From Sulfuricurvum sp. (GTDB taxonomy: Bacteria > Campylobacterota > Campylobacteria > Campylobacterales > Sulfurimonadaceae), in NCBI RefSeq assembly GCF_028681615.1, contig NZ_JAQUHV010000015.1, forward strand, positions 1 through 49,157: DNA of 49,157 nt. Direction: 5' to 3'. The notes below the pieces were generated by a model. The model was not told where the DNA came from, did not search any database, and saw only the letters and a program-made list of their open reading frames with translations. The position numbers and the translations under genes were made by a program. Below, piece by piece: positions 24,794-33,149 of this stretch (position 1 is the stretch's first letter; each line of letters starts with the position of its first letter).

Positions 24794-24960
24794 TCTTTCC
24801 CCTTATAGTGTGATTTAACGAGTGTTTGCAATTGGATATTATTGTCGCAAAGCTGCTTGATTGTCGTTTCATTAAGGCTTATCTTTGCATAATCATCAAT
24901 GATCTTCCATCCTTCCCAGTTAGGAAATTTATAGCGATCAATTCCACGATATATATTCAT
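24790..24960 (-). CDS. 56-residue unknown lysis-operon protein
   Basis: ATG 24960 to TGA 24790; the stop overlaps the holin start (ATGA). The product, MNIYRGIDRYKFPNWEGWK and onwards, is soluble and has no known domain. The tight coupling to the holin gene is the main evidence for translation; it could be an antiholin-type regulator, but nothing in the sequence proves it. Confidence 0.5.
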   Translation of the reverse strand: MNIYRGIDRYKFPNWEGWKIIDDYAKISLNETTIKQLCDNNIQLQTLVKSHYKGKE

Positions 24961-24969
24961 TATTTACTC

Positions 24970-25338
24970 TTATCTCACACTCTTTAAATTTTGTAATTCA
25001 GCTAGTATCTTTCCCATATTGTTATCAACTCGATCAAAACGAGAATCTGTTTGATCGAATCGATGATCGATATGTGCTTTGTGCATCTCAAATAACTCAC
25101 GTGATATATATTGTTCATGGACTTCTTTGGCTGTTATTGCAGCACCTTGCTTAGTTTTCAGCTCAACGATAGCTTCACCATGTGAGTCCATTTTTAGGTT
25201 TGTTTCTTTCAACTCAGAAAATAAAATTGCTGTATCTCTCCGGTTAGCTTCACCCGTAAATTTGACAGTCGCATAGGCTACAGCAACTGAGGCTATAACT
25301 GTTCCACTGCTCAATAAAATGCCCATTTCTATATCCAT
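24970..25338 (-). CDS. Membrane-anchored coiled-coil protein of lysis region
   Basis: 122 residues: one N-terminal membrane segment (about 6-25, ILLSSGTVIASVAVAYATV) then a long polar helical part with heptad-like DQTDSRFDRVDNNMGKI near the C-terminus. Such proteins accompany lysis genes in many phages and may act as a holin partner. Its start overlaps the DUF1353 stop by one base. Confidence 0.55.
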   Translation of the reverse strand: MDIEMGILLSSGTVIASVAVAYATVKFTGEANRRDTAILFSELKETNLKMDSHGEAIVELKTKQGAAITAKEVHEQYISRELFEMHKAHIDHRFDQTDSRFDRVDNNMGKILAELQNLKSVR

Positions 25339-25706
25339 TACTTTCCGCCCTTCAAATATTCTTTCTCTCCAAAAATTACCACTGCTTCATACATGATACG
25401 GGCATTCCAATGATGTACTTTTAAAACTTGCATTGCTTCTAAAAATAATTGATCAGCTTTGTTTTTCCCTACTGAATGAGTCTTATACAGATAATCATGG
25501 AGTACTGCCGCTTTACCATATTTTCCTATAGGCGGTATTAACCATCTAAGCCATTTTGGTGTAGATGCAAAGTCTGTGATAAATCCTATTGGCACAGAAT
25601 ATACAGATCCATCATTAGCGACATACTCAAACTCTTGTGTGAGCTTAAACTGAGTCATATCGTCATTAGTCCATTCACCTACTAATGGTGTTGTAAAGCT
25701 ACTCAT
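25338..25706 (-). CDS. DUF1353 family protein
   Basis: 122 residues from ATG 25706 with GAGGTGG upstream. It has the family pattern VPIGFITDFASTPKWLRWLI, then KAAVLHDYLY, then ADQLFLEAMQVL. DUF1353 proteins are common next to phage lysis and tail genes; the conserved Asp and His residues suggest a metal-dependent enzyme, but function is unknown. It begins the lysis block. Confidence 0.75.
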   Translation of the reverse strand: MSSFTTPLVGEWTNDDMTQFKLTQEFEYVANDGSVYSVPIGFITDFASTPKWLRWLIPPIGKYGKAAVLHDYLYKTHSVGKNKADQLFLEAMQVLKVHHWNARIMYEAVVIFGEKEYLKGGK

Positions 25707-25729
25707 TACCCACCTCATTGGCAGAATTA

Positions 25730-25745
25730 TTTTGTGCGCACAAAA
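25730..25745. other. 16-bp perfect palindrome TTTTGTGCGCACAAAA
   Basis: Self-complementary with no loop, in the 69-bp gap between fibre cassette A and the lysis block. There is no U-run beyond the stem, so it looks more like a protein-binding site than a terminator. Confidence 0.35.
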
Positions 25746-25775
25746 AAGGATTCATAAGGCGGTTAATCGGGAGCA

Positions 25776-26192
25776 TTAGAACACCACCGAATCGAGCACA
25801 GCTAAGAATTCTGTTTCTGTGGGAACAGCCGTAGCATTGGCTTGATAAGCTCTTACAGTTGTCCATATATTATCAGCATAGGTCATAAAGCGAATTGCAA
25901 TGTCATGATAAACACTATTTTGCAAAATAGCGTATTTTGCAAAGGCATCAATATCTTTAAATGCTACACCGTTTTCTTTATTGTATGTATCTATTTTTAT
26001 ATTGATATAGTCTGTAGTTATATTGGTAAAAATATCTATAATAGTACCGATTGGTATCTGTGGAACAATATCGAGTGATAATGCTGTTCTGTATTGTTCT
26101 TCGGTAATCTCGGTCATATTCTCAAATATAGTACCTGATACATCCCCGTCATAGGAAAAATAACTACTTTCACTATTAATAAAATATCTCAT
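25776..26192 (-). CDS. Tail-fibre assembly-like protein (cassette A)
   Basis: 138 residues from ATG 26192, which overlaps the fibre stop (TAATG); an upstream extension to 26279 lies entirely in the fibre gene. It starts MRYFINSESSYFSYDGD and ends with a helical acidic part, a pattern of small proteins coded directly behind phage tail fibres. Position and length suggest a chaperone for fibre A, mirroring the DUF4376-like gene behind fibre B. Confidence 0.5.
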   Translation of the reverse strand: MRYFINSESSYFSYDGDVSGTIFENMTEITEEQYRTALSLDIVPQIPIGTIIDIFTNITTDYINIKIDTYNKENGVAFKDIDAFAKYAILQNSVYHDIAIRFMTYADNIWTTVRAYQANATAVPTETEFLAVLDSVVF

Positions 26193-27685
26193 TAGGCTAC
26201 CCTTGTTAATACTAATATTGAACCAACTTGCAATGTAATCGCTGAGGAAGAAACTTCTGTTGCGAACTGTAATGAACAACTACCTGCATTTGGACCATTA
26301 ACAATTACCCCGCTTACTCTTGCAGTATTATTAACATTTGGAGTTGTTGTAGCATTCCCCAAAACATTCCCTAAATTTAATGCTACTGATGAATAAGGGA
26401 ATATTATGGAGTATATTGGAGATGATAGATTAGTTGCAACAGTAACTTCTATTTTGACATTATTAGTACACCCAACTGGTGTAGATATCCCAATATTTGC
26501 ACCAGTTGTGCCTGATACAGATTGATATATAATAAATGCATCAATGGTATATACACCATTAGCTTCCATATTTATTGCAAGTTCGGTAATATCTGTAAGA
26601 GTTAATATTGTTGATGCTTGTGTAGCTGTCATTTTTGCAATAACAGGAGTATAAATATTTAATATTGGCTTATCAGTTAAGTCATTATAACTTCCTGATA
26701 ATGCAACATTAGATAATATAGGAATATCACTTATTTCAAAGTAGGTATAACTAGGTTTTGTAATAGCTTTAGCCCATGCATACACATCACTAGCTGGTAG
26801 CGTTGTAGGAAGTGTTTGCCATGTCTTATCACCACTCCAATACTGTAAAGTAGTACCAACTGTAATTACAGGTTCATACACTCCATCATGATTATGAACA
26901 CTTGGGGGATAGTCGATCGGTTTTCCTGTAACACCAGACCAAGGTACAACATCTGCACTATCAGCAGAGTTGACTTTTCCATCTGAATTAGTGTCATACA
27001 CACTAATAAGCATATCCCCTGAGCCTATACCGTCATTACCGTCAAGAATATGGAATACATACGGAGCACCAACAAATGTACCATCCACAGTTACAGAAGT
27101 ATCTTTGCCTATCTTAAGAGCTGTTACAGATGTAATAGACGTTCCATCTGCCCCATTAGTACCGTTAATTCCATCAAAGTAATCAATACCTTTAACAGGT
27201 GTATATCCCGCTATACCCTGTACTCCCTGATTGCCTTGGATACCCGGGTCACCTTGGAGAGAAGATAACCATTGAACTTCTGATCCGATAAAACCATTGA
27301 TAACTGCCAGTTCATACGCAGTCTTTCCATCGATACCGTTAGTACCGTTAGTGCCGTTTAACCCATTCACTCCATCGAAATAATCAACACCTTTAACCGG
27401 AGTATAACCACTGCCCCCAGCAGCTCCTTCAGGAATACCAAGATCTAAAACCCCGGTATTTGGATCATAAAAAGCTACAGTATCCGTTCCGGATGGTTGG
27501 GTATGAGCTTGCGCGATCAGTGTTAAAATAGAGTTTGATTTTTGCTCGGCACTAAGAGCTGATTGGGCTGCACTTTCAGCACTTAAACGTACCTCTTCTG
27601 CTTTAAGTATGACGATGTTTTCTGCTTCAATAATAGGACCAAGACTACTCGGTCGTGATGATAAATCTCCGGATTCAGCAAACAT
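26192..27685 (-). CDS. Tail fibre with collagen-like repeats (A)
   Basis: 497 residues. The N-terminus (about 1-60) is an Ala/Glu/Ser-rich coiled coil. Two collagen-like blocks (GLNGTNGTNGIDG and GINGTNGADGTS) flank the phage linker motif KTAYELAVINGFIGSEVQWL; GYTPVKG-DYFDG appears twice. The C-terminal 250 residues are beta-rich and probably bind the host surface. It starts 42 bases after a late promoter motif at 27728, so this cassette begins its own transcript. The DNA is AT-richer than the head genes. Confidence 0.75.
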   Translation of the reverse strand: MFAESGDLSSRPSSLGPIIEAENIVILKAEEVRLSAESAAQSALSAEQKSNSILTLIAQAHTQPSGTDTVAFYDPNTGVLDLGIPEGAAGGSGYTPVKGVDYFDGVNGLNGTNGTNGIDGKTAYELAVINGFIGSEVQWLSSLQGDPGIQGNQGVQGIAGYTPVKGIDYFDGINGTNGADGTSITSVTALKIGKDTSVTVDGTFVGAPYVFHILDGNDGIGSGDMLISVYDTNSDGKVNSADSADVVPWSGVTGKPIDYPPSVHNHDGVYEPVITVGTTLQYWSGDKTWQTLPTTLPASDVYAWAKAITKPSYTYFEISDIPILSNVALSGSYNDLTDKPILNIYTPVIAKMTATQASTILTLTDITELAINMEANGVYTIDAFIIYQSVSGTTGANIGISTPVGCTNNVKIEVTVATNLSSPIYSIIFPYSSVALNLGNVLGNATTTPNVNNTARVSGVIVNGPNAGSCSLQFATEVSSSAITLQVGSILVLTRVA

Positions 27686-27727
27686 ATCAATACCTGTTTT
27701 TTTTATAACAGTGTAGAAAGTTTTGGA

Positions 27728-27750
27728 TTTATAAAATAGCGGGGGTAATT
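27728..27750 (-). promoter_or_regulatory. Late promoter motif upstream of tail fibre A
   Basis: Exact 23-bp copy; on the minus strand ATTACCCCCGCTATTTTATA plus flanks, ending 42 bases before the fibre start codon. Two AGGTTTTT blocks (27751-27758 and 27770-27777) lie just behind it, where an activator would bind. Confidence 0.7.
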
Positions 27751-27790
27751 AGGTTTTTATGGATTGGTTAGGTTTTTATGTATTCGGGAC

Positions 27791-28159
27791 TTACCCAAAT
27801 ACTTTTTCATAAGCAAGCTGTTGTTTATCCTGACGGGCATTTTCACGATTGACCCGCGCTTCTTCCATCCCGAATACCTTATCTTGATACTTCTTTTTAT
27901 TATACGCATCATATACCCCTGCGGCAGCAGATGCGATAGCCCCTATACCTTGGAGAGTTGTGCCTAACCCTTTCATATTATCAAACAACCCTCCGTTCTG
28001 TACAGCAGGAACTTTCCCAAAATCAAATCCGGTATCCCCTTTAGCCATTTCCAATGCATCAAACTTTGGCATAGTTGCATCTGCCAAAACATTACCTGCT
28101 GCATTATCGATTAACATCCCCTCAGAGTTATACTGAGCCCCTATCATTGTATCTGCCAT
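27791..28159 (-). CDS. Small internal-virion-like protein
   Basis: 122 residues from the second of two adjacent ATGs (GGGAG spacing favours it). A glycine/alanine-rich hydrophobic stretch (GLGTTLQGIGAIASAAAGVYDAY) precedes a very polar helix full of Glu, Arg and Gln (QDKVFGMEEARVNRENARQD). This matches small podoviral ejection proteins that insert in membranes. It is the last gene before the fibre-A promoter. Confidence 0.55.
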   Translation of the reverse strand: MADTMIGAQYNSEGMLIDNAAGNVLADATMPKFDALEMAKGDTGFDFGKVPAVQNGGLFDNMKGLGTTLQGIGAIASAAAGVYDAYNKKKYQDKVFGMEEARVNRENARQDKQQLAYEKVFG

Positions 28160-28171
28160 CATGTCTCCCTT

Positions 28172-29146
28172 TTATTGAATTTTAAATGCATCACTACCGG
28201 CATACTGCGTATAATACCGGTTATTAATCAGCCGATCCATTTCGCTGTCGCTCTTATCGATCAGTCCCAATGCATAACGCGGCTCTGCTACGCTCGTGAT
28301 CGAAAACAGATCATGTCCGGCTCCCATGATAAACATATCACCACCGGCTTGGATACGGTTGATAATGTCCGTATCGGTTATCATTGAAAACCATTGCTCT
28401 TTTGCACTTTGCATCTGTGCATAGAGCTTTTGGTAATATTCCATCGCTGCTTCCAGCTGTACTTTCCAATACTCCTGAGACTCGATGATCGCTTGCACTG
28501 CACTGTAGATATTATAGGCACCGTATCCGGTACTGATCGCATCGATAACCATTCTATTTTCTGATATAAATGTACTTAATCCGCTCCAATCCATAATAAA
28601 CGGGGAAGCCCCATACCCGGCAAACATCGATGCACCGATAGTAATCAGTTGCTGGATCTCTACAGCATACGTATCGATATAGTGGGTATTAAACAGCGCC
28701 GTCTCAAGTGTACCCACCATTGCGATACTACGTCTCAGTAATTCCCCATTATTATATTGGGCATCGAGTATCGTAATACCGGCCGCTACAAACGCGTACC
28801 CCATAGGTACACCCATCACGATCAAAAACCCGCCTATGACTATCGATACAACTGCAACCGCAGAGGTGATAGTCCCCATTAAACTCTCTTTAAACTGCCC
28901 CCAGTCTCCGTTTATAGCTCCATGTACCATCCCGGCTATATTATCGATGATCCCGTCAATGGCATGGGTGACCAGCCCTCCGGTCAGCTTCTCATCAACC
29001 CACTTGATACCACTTATCGTGAGTGCGGAATTGGTGATAAATTTGGCTGCATCCGCTGCAAAATCTACTACATCGTTAGCCGCATTCTTAACTGTATTAA
29101 ACGCATCACTGACGAAATCACCGACTGCATCTGCTACTTTACCCAT
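28172..29146 (-). CDS. Hydrophobic virion (ejection-type) protein
   Basis: 324 residues. The N-terminal 35 residues form an amphipathic helix (VADAVGDFVSDAFNTVKNAA); a strongly hydrophobic pair of helices follows at about 88-125 (ITSAVAVVSIVIGGFLIVMG), then mixed helical sequence. No signal peptide. Hydrophobic helical proteins at this place in podoviral operons are usually packaged and released to form a DNA channel through the envelope. It overlaps the acyltransferase-like gene by 13 bases, which links it to the ACP/ketosynthase genes. Confidence 0.55.
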   Translation of the reverse strand: MGKVADAVGDFVSDAFNTVKNAANDVVDFAADAAKFITNSALTISGIKWVDEKLTGGLVTHAIDGIIDNIAGMVHGAINGDWGQFKESLMGTITSAVAVVSIVIGGFLIVMGVPMGYAFVAAGITILDAQYNNGELLRRSIAMVGTLETALFNTHYIDTYAVEIQQLITIGASMFAGYGASPFIMDWSGLSTFISENRMVIDAISTGYGAYNIYSAVQAIIESQEYWKVQLEAAMEYYQKLYAQMQSAKEQWFSMITDTDIINRIQAGGDMFIMGAGHDLFSITSVAEPRYALGLIDKSDSEMDRLINNRYYTQYAGSDAFKIQ

Positions 29147-29553
29147 GCATGTTCCTTGATGATCCGGTTTAGCTTCTCAAAATCGATATTTTTACCGGTG
29201 CCGATAAACCGATACTCATTCTTCTTTCGTGTCGGTTCTACATACGCGCTAAACGTCGAGATATCATCGCTTTTGATGTACACATTCTTCCCTTTAAAAT
29301 AAGGAAATACCGCGCTAAACAGCCACAACGATACCAGCGTTTTACGCTTATCTTCCCGTACCCAGTAGTTTGTAAGCGATACGTTTACCCCATCACTCCC
29401 AGCTAGTGCCAGTGCACAGATTATATTCTCATCATCTCGAATGATTCGGCATAGCCCGATACGCAGATGCTCTTTAATCCGCCGGCGGATTTTCAGATCA
29501 CCGGTGATCGGTTTGAGGATCGCTTCGACTTCATCGATATCACGTCCTCTCAT
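29134..29553 (-). CDS. Possible GNAT-fold acyltransferase next to ACP/ketosynthase
   Basis: 139 residues from ATG 29553, five bases after the ketosynthase stop. The predicted order of helix, hairpin (LCRIIRDDENIICALALAGS), strand plus helix (NYWVREDKRKTLVSLWLFSA) and strand (KNVYIKSDD) agrees with a GNAT fold, although no clear CoA-binding loop is seen. GNAT-type enzymes can use acyl-ACP (for example toxin-activating acyltransferases), so transfer of an acyl group made by the neighbouring ketosynthase and ACP to a virion protein is a reasonable hypothesis. Fold call is by eye. Confidence 0.4.
   Translation of the reverse strand: MRGRDIDEVEAILKPITGDLKIRRRIKEHLRIGLCRIIRDDENIICALALAGSDGVNVSLTNYWVREDKRKTLVSLWLFSAVFPYFKGKNVYIKSDDISTFSAYVEPTRKKNEYRFIGTGKNIDFEKLNRIIKEHAWVK
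29477..29490. repeat. 14-bp palindrome ATCCGCCGGCGGAT, copy 5
   Basis: Perfect copy inside the acyltransferase-like gene, where it is read as IRRRI, a third reading frame. Confidence 0.7.
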
Positions 29554-29557
29554 GGGT

Positions 29558-30427
29558 TCAAGTTTCAACCCACACCGCCCCATAGAAATTCCCCAGCCCA
29601 GCCGCATTGCACACGATCGTTTTATACGGGTATTCTTCCACTGCCATCGCCAGTTCCAGCGCACCGCTCACCCCTTGGCTATGCCCGATACGATCTTTAT
29701 ACCGAACGTACTCACTGGTTCCATACACGGCGCTTACTGCCCCCAGTTCCGCACGGTCATTGACCTCTGTTCCGGTTCCATGTATCTTGATGATATCGGG
29801 CTTTACATCACCCAGCGCACGCATAGCACATTCATATCCCTCTTGGGAAAAATCAAACGCGCTTCGCTCTTTATGCCATACCCATGTTGTCGCATTGACA
29901 TAGGCTCCATGCCCGCTCTTGGCAAACTTTAGAATCACAAATCCGTCACTTGGGGTCACGGGTATTTTCAGTTGCGTATAGAGGAGCTGCTCATTCGGTT
30001 CCGCCCACTCCTCCCCATAGATGATGACTTCATCAAACCCTTTATTATGGATCAGATCATAGGCTTCATGGATCGCAAACATTCCGCTGGCACATGCATT
30101 GGCATTGATCGATAGATATTCGATACTTCCTAACCCACCGGCTATTTTGCTGGCCATATATCCCATCTGCGCTTTTATCGGGATTGTCCCTTTTAGAGTA
30201 TCGGTCGGGTAGACCCGGGTATGGGAGTGATGTTCACTCGCCCCCCCGATGTAGAGCAGTGCCCCGCGCTTGCCCTCATCGATAGTAAACGCATTGATTT
30301 CCTCTTTATAGAGTTTGTAAAAGACCTCGGACATATACCCGCTACGATACTCCAGTGTATCCGATATCATCTTACACCCATTGACATCTCTATTGCTGGA
30401 TCGATAAAAAGATTTAGTGAGTACCAT
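29558..30427 (-). CDS. Compact beta-ketoacyl-ACP synthase-like protein
   Basis: 289 residues from ATG 30427 (GGAG eight bases upstream); the frame is open to 30505 but that part overlaps the ACP gene. All ketosynthase catalytic positions are visible: Cys112 in NACASG, His216 in IHGTGTEVND, Lys244 and His249 in YKDRIGHSQGVSGALEL, plus a C-terminal glycine motif (NAAGLGNFYGA). FabB/FabF are about 410 residues; this one lacks about 50 residues before the active cysteine and about 35 between Cys and the first His. Expected reaction: decarboxylative condensation on an ACP-bound chain. It lies in the virion gene block and overlaps its ACP gene. Confidence 0.85.
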   Translation of the reverse strand: MVLTKSFYRSSNRDVNGCKMISDTLEYRSGYMSEVFYKLYKEEINAFTIDEGKRGALLYIGGASEHHSHTRVYPTDTLKGTIPIKAQMGYMASKIAGGLGSIEYLSINANACASGMFAIHEAYDLIHNKGFDEVIIYGEEWAEPNEQLLYTQLKIPVTPSDGFVILKFAKSGHGAYVNATTWVWHKERSAFDFSQEGYECAMRALGDVKPDIIKIHGTGTEVNDRAELGAVSAVYGTSEYVRYKDRIGHSQGVSGALELAMAVEEYPYKTIVCNAAGLGNFYGAVWVET

Positions 30428-30665
30428 CACACTGCTCCATGATTTTATCGATAATAATTGATACTGTGAGTGTCTCATAATCGAGCGTATCGATCCACTC
30501 ATCATTTAGATTCATCCCCATATCCGAAAGCGATAACCAAAATACCGCATAGCTGAAACTGTCCATCCCTGATTCGATCAACAGCTGATCTTCATGCAGT
30601 GTAGAGCCACGCTCCGCTTCGATAATGTCATTAATCGATTTTAAGTATGCATCACGTTCCGGCAT
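30414..30665 (-). CDS. Acyl carrier protein-like
   Basis: 83 residues, acidic, with four-helix spacing and the phosphopantetheine attachment motif GMDSFS (Ser36; DSF instead of the usual DSL). Length and helix pattern fit an acyl carrier protein. It overlaps the gene upstream by 14 bases and the ketosynthase by 14 bases, so both are translationally coupled. A host transferase would have to add the phosphopantetheine arm, as none is encoded here. Inferred role: carrier for the chain made by the adjacent ketosynthase. Confidence 0.75.
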   Translation of the reverse strand: MPERDAYLKSINDIIEAERGSTLHEDQLLIESGMDSFSYAVFWLSLSDMGMNLNDEWIDTLDYETLTVSIIIDKIMEQCDGTH

Positions 30666-31512
30666 CGACTACCCCCACTGCACTGGTCAGCTCTTCCGTA
30701 TAGCTTATCGGTGTCAGTGTAATACCGTCGAGTGCAGATCTAACACGGGTCAGGTGTGTATCGGTAATTCCGAAATTAGCATCCAGTGCCAGCGCATTGA
30801 GTGTCGCATTCTCCTCTTTCGATTTTTGAATCTGCCCGTTTTGTTGAGTGCTCCCGATGAGTACAAACCGACGCGTCTCTTCAAATTTGGCACTTTGACG
30901 GGTAGAGAGCGCTTGCTCATTTTTGATATTGATTCCGGCCATAACATCCAGTTTTCGTTTGCCTTCAGTAACAACTTGGGCATCGACAAGAGCTTTATTA
31001 GAGGAGAGAAGCTGCGCTTCATTACCCACTTTTACCGTCGTATTCGTTTCCGTTAGCTTCTGCTGATCGACAAGCAGTTTCTGAGCACTTTTAAGTGCCG
31101 TTTCCGCATTCATCTGCGATATTTGAGCCGTACTTTGCGACTCTTTGAGTGCTATTTCGCGATTCATCACATCGATTTGTGCAGTTCTAAGAGCAATTTC
31201 TTTTAGAGCAAGATTGAGCTGTGCGTTTTGGAGTTGAATCTCTTTATCTTTGAGCTCAAGTTCTTTCTCTTTGATCTCGATATCGATCTCGGTAATACGC
31301 CCCTGCATCACCGTATCGACTATTTTACTGATGATTCCCCCGGTAAACTGCATCTCAAAATTAGCTTGGATAGATGCCTTTTCTTTCGGGGTAATCATAA
31401 ATGCTTTGAGACCGTTTGTAACCGATCCGCGAGCCCCTTCTACCAATGCATTTGTATTTATACCATCACTGATCGTATTAATATCATCTAATATTTCTTG
31501 TATAAATGACAT
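30652..31512 (-). CDS. Coiled-coil virion protein
   Basis: 286 residues from ATG 31512, AAGG upstream. Residues about 70-200 form a very long helix rich in Gln, Glu, Lys and Ile (KEKELELKDKEIQLQNAQLN), flanked by short globular ends. No membrane segment. It lies between the head-tail adaptor and the ACP gene, so probably a tail or internal head protein. Family not recognised; the coiled coil would give many unspecific matches. Confidence 0.55.
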   Translation of the reverse strand: MSFIQEILDDINTISDGINTNALVEGARGSVTNGLKAFMITPKEKASIQANFEMQFTGGIISKIVDTVMQGRITEIDIEIKEKELELKDKEIQLQNAQLNLALKEIALRTAQIDVMNREIALKESQSTAQISQMNAETALKSAQKLLVDQQKLTETNTTVKVGNEAQLLSSNKALVDAQVVTEGKRKLDVMAGINIKNEQALSTRQSAKFEETRRFVLIGSTQQNGQIQKSKEENATLNALALDANFGITDTHLTRVRSALDGITLTPISYTEELTSAVGVVDAGT

Positions 31513-31514
31513 AC

Positions 31515-32114
31515 TTATACCTTTTGATAGGTTGATTTTAATGTTATGCCGCTCCGGCGTTTTGCTTCAACAGCAGATACGTCTTTGCATCGTGATTCAT
31601 ACAGACTCATGTAATATTTGCTTTGTGCTAAGCTCTGTTCATGCGGCTCTTTTTGTATGGCCAGTGATAGAGCATAAAACAAAACAGTATCAACGATTTC
31701 AGGAAAGATATAGAGCTCATCGGAGATATCTGCAATCTGAATGAGAGCATGATAATTTAGTGATACCTCTACCTCTTGATCGGGAACTTGGGTTAATATC
31801 AACGCAGTCCCGTTAAGAAAAGCGATTTGATCATTCCCATCATTGGAGAGAGCCCATTGGTTCCCTTTGACAGGGATCATGACCCCATCATAAATCAGAG
31901 CGATAGGAGCCATAAAATCAACCGGAAGCGGATAGGTATCGATACCGATTTGAGCAGTAAAGGTATACCGTGATTTCCATGGCAATAATCGATGCGCGAT
32001 GGCGGACAGGGCAAAATTGATAGAGTCGATCAGTTCTTGATCACTCCACCCCTCTTTTGCTTCATCACGTAAACGTGAGCGCATCATCCCTATCAGCACA
32101 GCGGCATTCATCAT
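31515..32114 (-). CDS. Head-tail adaptor-like protein (DUF6682-like)
   Basis: 199 residues. The helical start ([20 protein letters not shown]), a central [20 protein letters not shown] strand and a C-terminal helix with many Tyr and Ser fit podoviral connector proteins that sit below the portal. The gene follows the capsid and decoration genes, as usual for adaptors. Start ATG 32114 overlaps the preceding stop (ATGA). Confidence 0.65.
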   Translation of the reverse strand: MMNAAVLIGMMRSRLRDEAKEGWSDQELIDSINFALSAIAHRLLPWKSRYTFTAQIGIDTYPLPVDFMAPIALIYDGVMIPVKGNQWALSNDGNDQIAFLNGTALILTQVPDQEVEVSLNYHALIQIADISDELYIFPEIVDTVLFYALSLAIQKEPHEQSLAQSKYYMSLYESRCKDVSAVEAKRRSGITLKSTYQKV

Positions 32115-32767
32115 TGACCTTTAATAAGCTTTTGTTTTGGTGGATTTTCCGCTTGAGCTTTTGCTTCTTCAGCTACTTTTGCCTCTGCTTCCGCTTGAGC
32201 TTTTGCTTCTTCGGCTGTTTTTGCCTCTGCTTCCGCTTGAACTTTCGCCTCTGCTTCCGCCTGAGCTTTTGCCTCTGCTTCCGCCTGAGCTTTTGCCTCT
32301 GCTTCCGCTTGAACTTTCGCCTCTGCTTCCGCCTGAGCTTTTGCTTCTTCAGCCGCTTTAGCCTCTGCTTCCGCTTGAGCTTTTGCCTCTGCTTCCGCTT
32401 GAACTTTCGCCTCTGCTTCCGCCTGAGCTTTTGCCTCTGCTTCCGCCTGAGCTTTTGCTTCTGCTTCCGCCTGAGCTTTTGCTTCTTCAGCCGCTTTAGC
32501 CTCTGCTTCCGCTTGAGCTTTTGCTTCAGTTTGAGCTTCAGGAGCTACTACTACTTCATCACCATTCGGGTTCTCATCACCGCTCATAGAAATAGATGTA
32601 GGTTCAAAAAAACGACTTCGGCATAAACTTAGTCCTACTGACTCAGCGACAACAACAATATCACCATTATTGAGCATTGGCACATTACGCCCGCCAACTT
32701 CCCATAGTTTTTTAACTTGTACGCCGGTATAGCGTACTGCAATAACACCGGCGAGGACAATTTTCAT
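32111..32767 (-). CDS. Ala/Glu/Lys repeat helix protein next to capsid genes
   Basis: 218 residues. Residues 1-75 are a small beta-type domain ([17 protein letters not shown]). From about 80 to 205 the sequence is an 8-residue repeat KAQAEAEA with KAAEEA variants, predicted to be one long stable helix; the end is [10 protein letters not shown]. The pattern resembles the middle of TolA, but there is no membrane anchor, so this is more likely a head or tail surface protein whose repeat acts as a stalk. It lies right behind the decoration protein. The DNA repeat makes length changes likely. Confidence 0.6.
   Translation of the reverse strand: MKIVLAGVIAVRYTGVQVKKLWEVGGRNVPMLNNGDIVVVAESVGLSLCRSRFFEPTSISMSGDENPNGDEVVVAPEAQTEAKAQAEAEAKAAEEAKAQAEAEAKAQAEAEAKAQAEAEAKVQAEAEAKAQAEAEAKAAEEAKAQAEAEAKVQAEAEAKAQAEAEAKAQAEAEAKVQAEAEAKTAEEAKAQAEAEAKVAEEAKAQAENPPKQKLIKGQ
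32155..32530. repeat. 24-bp tandem repeats in the Ala/Glu/Lys gene
   Basis: About 15 imperfect units of 24 bp (with 18-bp variants) built from GCTTCCGC and GCTTTTGC elements, each encoding KAQAEAEA or related octads. The DNA repetition is strong enough to allow slippage and copy-number change. Confidence 0.75.
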
Positions 32768-32768
32768 A

Positions 32769-33140
32769 TCAATACTCCACGCTGTATTCAGTAGGAAGTA
32801 CGTAGTCGATTGTTACATTGGCTACACCGGTAGTAGACGCAGTTCCGGCAACACTCATAATGATTTCAGTTGTTGTACCGGTAATAGTATGTTGACGTGT
32901 AGCATTGTTACCAGCAACTGCATTGAGCGCAAAAGCATTTTGGAACTTAGAAGCAGCTCCTGAAACACCTACAGTAATAGTATTATCAGCATTAGTGAAT
33001 GCTTCATCAACGGTAACATTGACATTTTTAATACGAGTTCCGATAGGGAGTATAGCAATTACAACACTGCTATCCCCTACATTCCCATTACTGAGTGGGA
33101 CAATCATTGTCCCTTGATTTTTGCGTTCTGTTTGTTTCAT
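32769..33140 (-). CDS. Capsid decoration or head-fibre-like protein
   Basis: 123 residues, almost entirely beta-strand and Thr/Val/Asn/Ala-rich ([19 protein letters not shown], later [14 protein letters not shown]). AAGGAG precedes the ATG. It directly follows the major capsid protein, where small head-stabilising proteins are usually coded. No family is recognised with certainty. Confidence 0.55.
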   Translation of the reverse strand: MKQTERKNQGTMIVPLSNGNVGDSSVVIAILPIGTRIKNVNVTVDEAFTNADNTITVGVSGAASKFQNAFALNAVAGNNATRQHTITGTTTEIIMSVAGTASTTGVANVTIDYVLPTEYSVEY

Positions 33141-33149
33141 AATTACTCC

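Noticed and set aside
21582-27685. Diversity-generating retroelement considered for the two tail fibres
   Set aside because: No reverse transcriptase, no template/variable repeat pair and no lectin-type C-terminus seen in the window.
32057-32626. Plus-strand frame of 189 residues rich in Cys, Leu and Phe opposite the Ala/Glu/Lys gene
   Set aside because: A shadow of the 24-bp tandem repeat; low-complexity product with no start signal.
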